From the NCBI GenBank assembly GCA_014529385.2, contig CM043971.1:57354709-57418708 (forward strand): a stretch of 64,000 bases of DNA. Direction: 5' to 3'. The notes below the pieces were generated by a model, which worked only from the letters and a program-made list of their open reading frames with translations, had not been told where the DNA came from and searched no databases. The DNA comes from Adiantum capillus-veneris. Lineage: Eukaryota; Streptophyta; Polypodiopsida; Polypodiales; Pteridaceae. Positions 62,704 to 64,000 of the stretch are shown piece after piece. The translations under genes and the position numbers were made by a program. How positions within the stretch are numbered: the stretch's first letter is position 1; every line of letters begins with the position of its first letter.

Positions 62704-62905
62704 CTTTGTTGAAAACAATTCAGAGCTTCTTTGACAAAATCAAGTTGGGTATATCATGCAATCAATCGCCTCAGTTGAAAACAATTCAGAGCTTCTTTGA
62801 CAAAATCAAGCTGGGTATATCATGCAACCAATAGCCTCTGTTGAAAACAATCCAGAGCTTCTTTTTCATGGTCATGCTGGGCATATTATGTAGCCAGCAC
62901 ATTGA
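62704..62905. repeat. 66-bp tandem repeat, three copies
   Basis: GTTGAAAACAATTCAGAGC (third copy: AATCCAGAGC) starts near 62708, 62774 and 62840, a 66-bp period. The units share TTCTTTGACAAAATCAAG and GGGTATATCATGCA; the third is more diverged. Not in a coding frame. Confidence 0.9.
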
Positions 62906-63016
62906 AGGGCCGACATTCCATACAAGAAGCCCATGCAAAACTTTTTGTGCTCTCATGGGGGTCCCTCATGAGCATGCCAAGCATGACATGTTTCCATGAC
63001 AAACCTTGACTAGCAA

Positions 63017-63185
63017 TTGATCGTGAATTTTCTCAGCCAGTTAGCCATGTTAATGTCTTCCATACTACCACAGGCTTTGAAAGCGCAAGTGAACTTTGTC
63101 AGGCTTATTAAGATCATGAATTCTCTTAGCCACGGCAATGTTTTCCACTCTGCCACAGGCCTTGAAGGCACAAGTGATTGCATCT
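63017..63185. repeat. Roughly 91-bp degenerate tandem duplication
   Basis: GTCTTCCATACTACCACAGG near 63053 and GTTTTCCACTCTGCCACAGG near 63143 are followed by similar CTTTGAAAGCGCAAGTGA and CCTTGAAGGCACAAGTGA. Flanking TTCTCAGCCA and TCTCTTAGCCA also match. Confidence 0.7.
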
Positions 63186-63359
63186 GGTACGTGTCTCTTA
63201 GCCATGGCTCCACCTCATTGCTTCATGCTCTTGGTTGGCTAGTGCTCATGAAGCCTTCTCTTGTCTCATTGCTCCTAGTGGCTCCGACTTGCTATTCATG
63301 ACCTTTAACTCTAGGTAATTATGTCTATGTTCCGAAAGCAACAGAGATTAAAATCTCTC

Positions 63360-63930
63360 GACTCTCTCTTTCCTTTCTCTTTGGTGGTTATCATCTTGGT
63401 CTCTCCTGCTCTAGTCGTCATCACTGCCAGCATATCCATTGTGTCTATCCTTGCAATCATCATGGTCTCTGTAAGTCTTTCGACCACCGTCCCTGTGGCT
63501 ACGATCTTTTCTAGATTTATCCTCTGTCATGGTCTTTGTCTTTCATACCTAGATCATGTCTACTGCAATCTCCATCATCCGACTCTTTCTTCTCTCTCTC
63601 TTCAATGGTTATCACTTCAATTTCTCCTGTTGTGGTCTATATTGAACCTGGCTGTCATAATTTCTTCATCTTTCAATATACCTTCTCTCGTGTCGATCAT
63701 GTCTACCGCTATCTCCATCATCATGTCGATCATGTCTACTGCGATCTCCATCATCATCTCTTCTGCAACTTCTACCATTGTGTCTATTGTCACGTTGACT
63801 TGACTTATCAAGCCTACCATCACCACTGCTTTTGTGTTGTTCCTCTTCTTTTCGCTTAGCCTCATGCTTAAACTCCTTTTGCAGATCTTTAACTTGTTGA
63901 TTCTCTCTTTGTCATCTTGGTCCATGCATC
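63360..63930 (-). pseudogene. Decayed Arg/Asp/His-rich (RS/RD-like) coding frame
   Basis: The minus strand, in a frame with no ATG, reads through about 90 codons (63920-63655): VKDLQKEFKHEAKRKEEEQ, then DKSSQRDNRHNGRSCRRDDD and DRSRHDRHDDGDSGRHDRH. A similar composition (RSHRDGGRKTYRDHDDCKDR) reappears in another frame near 63510-63430 after stops. Alternating Arg with Ser/Asp/His is typical of RS/RD domains of splicing-related proteins, but no RNA-binding domain is visible, so the family is undefined. A 30-bp duplication (near 63692-63750) lies in this frame. It is clearly broken; a low-complexity coincidence remains possible. Confidence 0.35.
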
Positions 63931-64000
63931 ATCAACCGGGAGGGGCATTAATGCTGCTCATGGCAACAGTCATAGAAGGAGAGTGTGCACGGCAAATCCT

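Noticed and set aside
62704-63185. CRISPR-like array
   Set aside because: Direct tandem repeats without unique spacers, in a plant nuclear context; ordinary minisatellite duplications.

Overview
This is repeat-dense nuclear DNA from a land plant. The evidence is plant-type Ty1/copia and Ty3/gypsy retrotransposons primed by initiator tRNA-Met, two CACTA (En/Spm) DNA transposons with the two-gene tnp2/TnpA layout, a Helitron Rep fragment, GT-AG introns, and long GA/CT and AC/GT microsatellites. Nothing prokaryotic is present. The lineage cannot be fixed from sequence alone; a non-flowering plant is only a weak guess.

Layout. 1-4541: a gag-only LTR element (A) whose 5' LTR is fused to the tail of another LTR. 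4542-8096: low-copy DNA with a broken, unrecognised minus-strand gene, a CT microsatellite and a tRNA-like SINE head. 8097-30835: a Ty3/gypsy chromovirus (B). Its second LTR is split by two nested insertions: a Ty1/copia element (16583-22120, TSD TTTGA) and a complete CACTA element (22268-29933, TSD CCA). The split LTR then runs into a second PBS and gag start, so the gypsy copies are in tandem around a shared LTR. 30836-33604: the 5' part of another gypsy element (D), cut by a second, decayed CACTA (33605-40236). That CACTA has lost its 3' end at a junction with a decayed Ty1/copia element (40237-45284), which itself lies against the LTR tail and primer site of yet another element (45285 on). 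47216-52521: a 5.3 kb LTR element (C) with 165-bp LTRs, a perfect 5-bp TSD and no recognisable gag or pol. 52522-64000: a LINE remnant, two unrecognised broken minus-strand genes, a Helitron Rep fragment, a copia remnant, three tandem repeats and a decayed Arg/Asp-rich coding frame.

The most notable object is the first CACTA element. By hand splicing, its tnp2-type transposase (six exons, 1104 codons plus stop) and its second TnpA-like gene (three exons, 371 codons plus stop) are both open with every exon phase matching. It has both termini, a 3-bp TSD, dense subterminal TAGCGACG motifs including a perfect 76-bp palindrome, and a nearby decayed relative. It is a candidate autonomous element. 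Most other coding regions carry stops, frameshifts or truncations. All coordinates and splice sites were read by eye; no alignment or database search was run.
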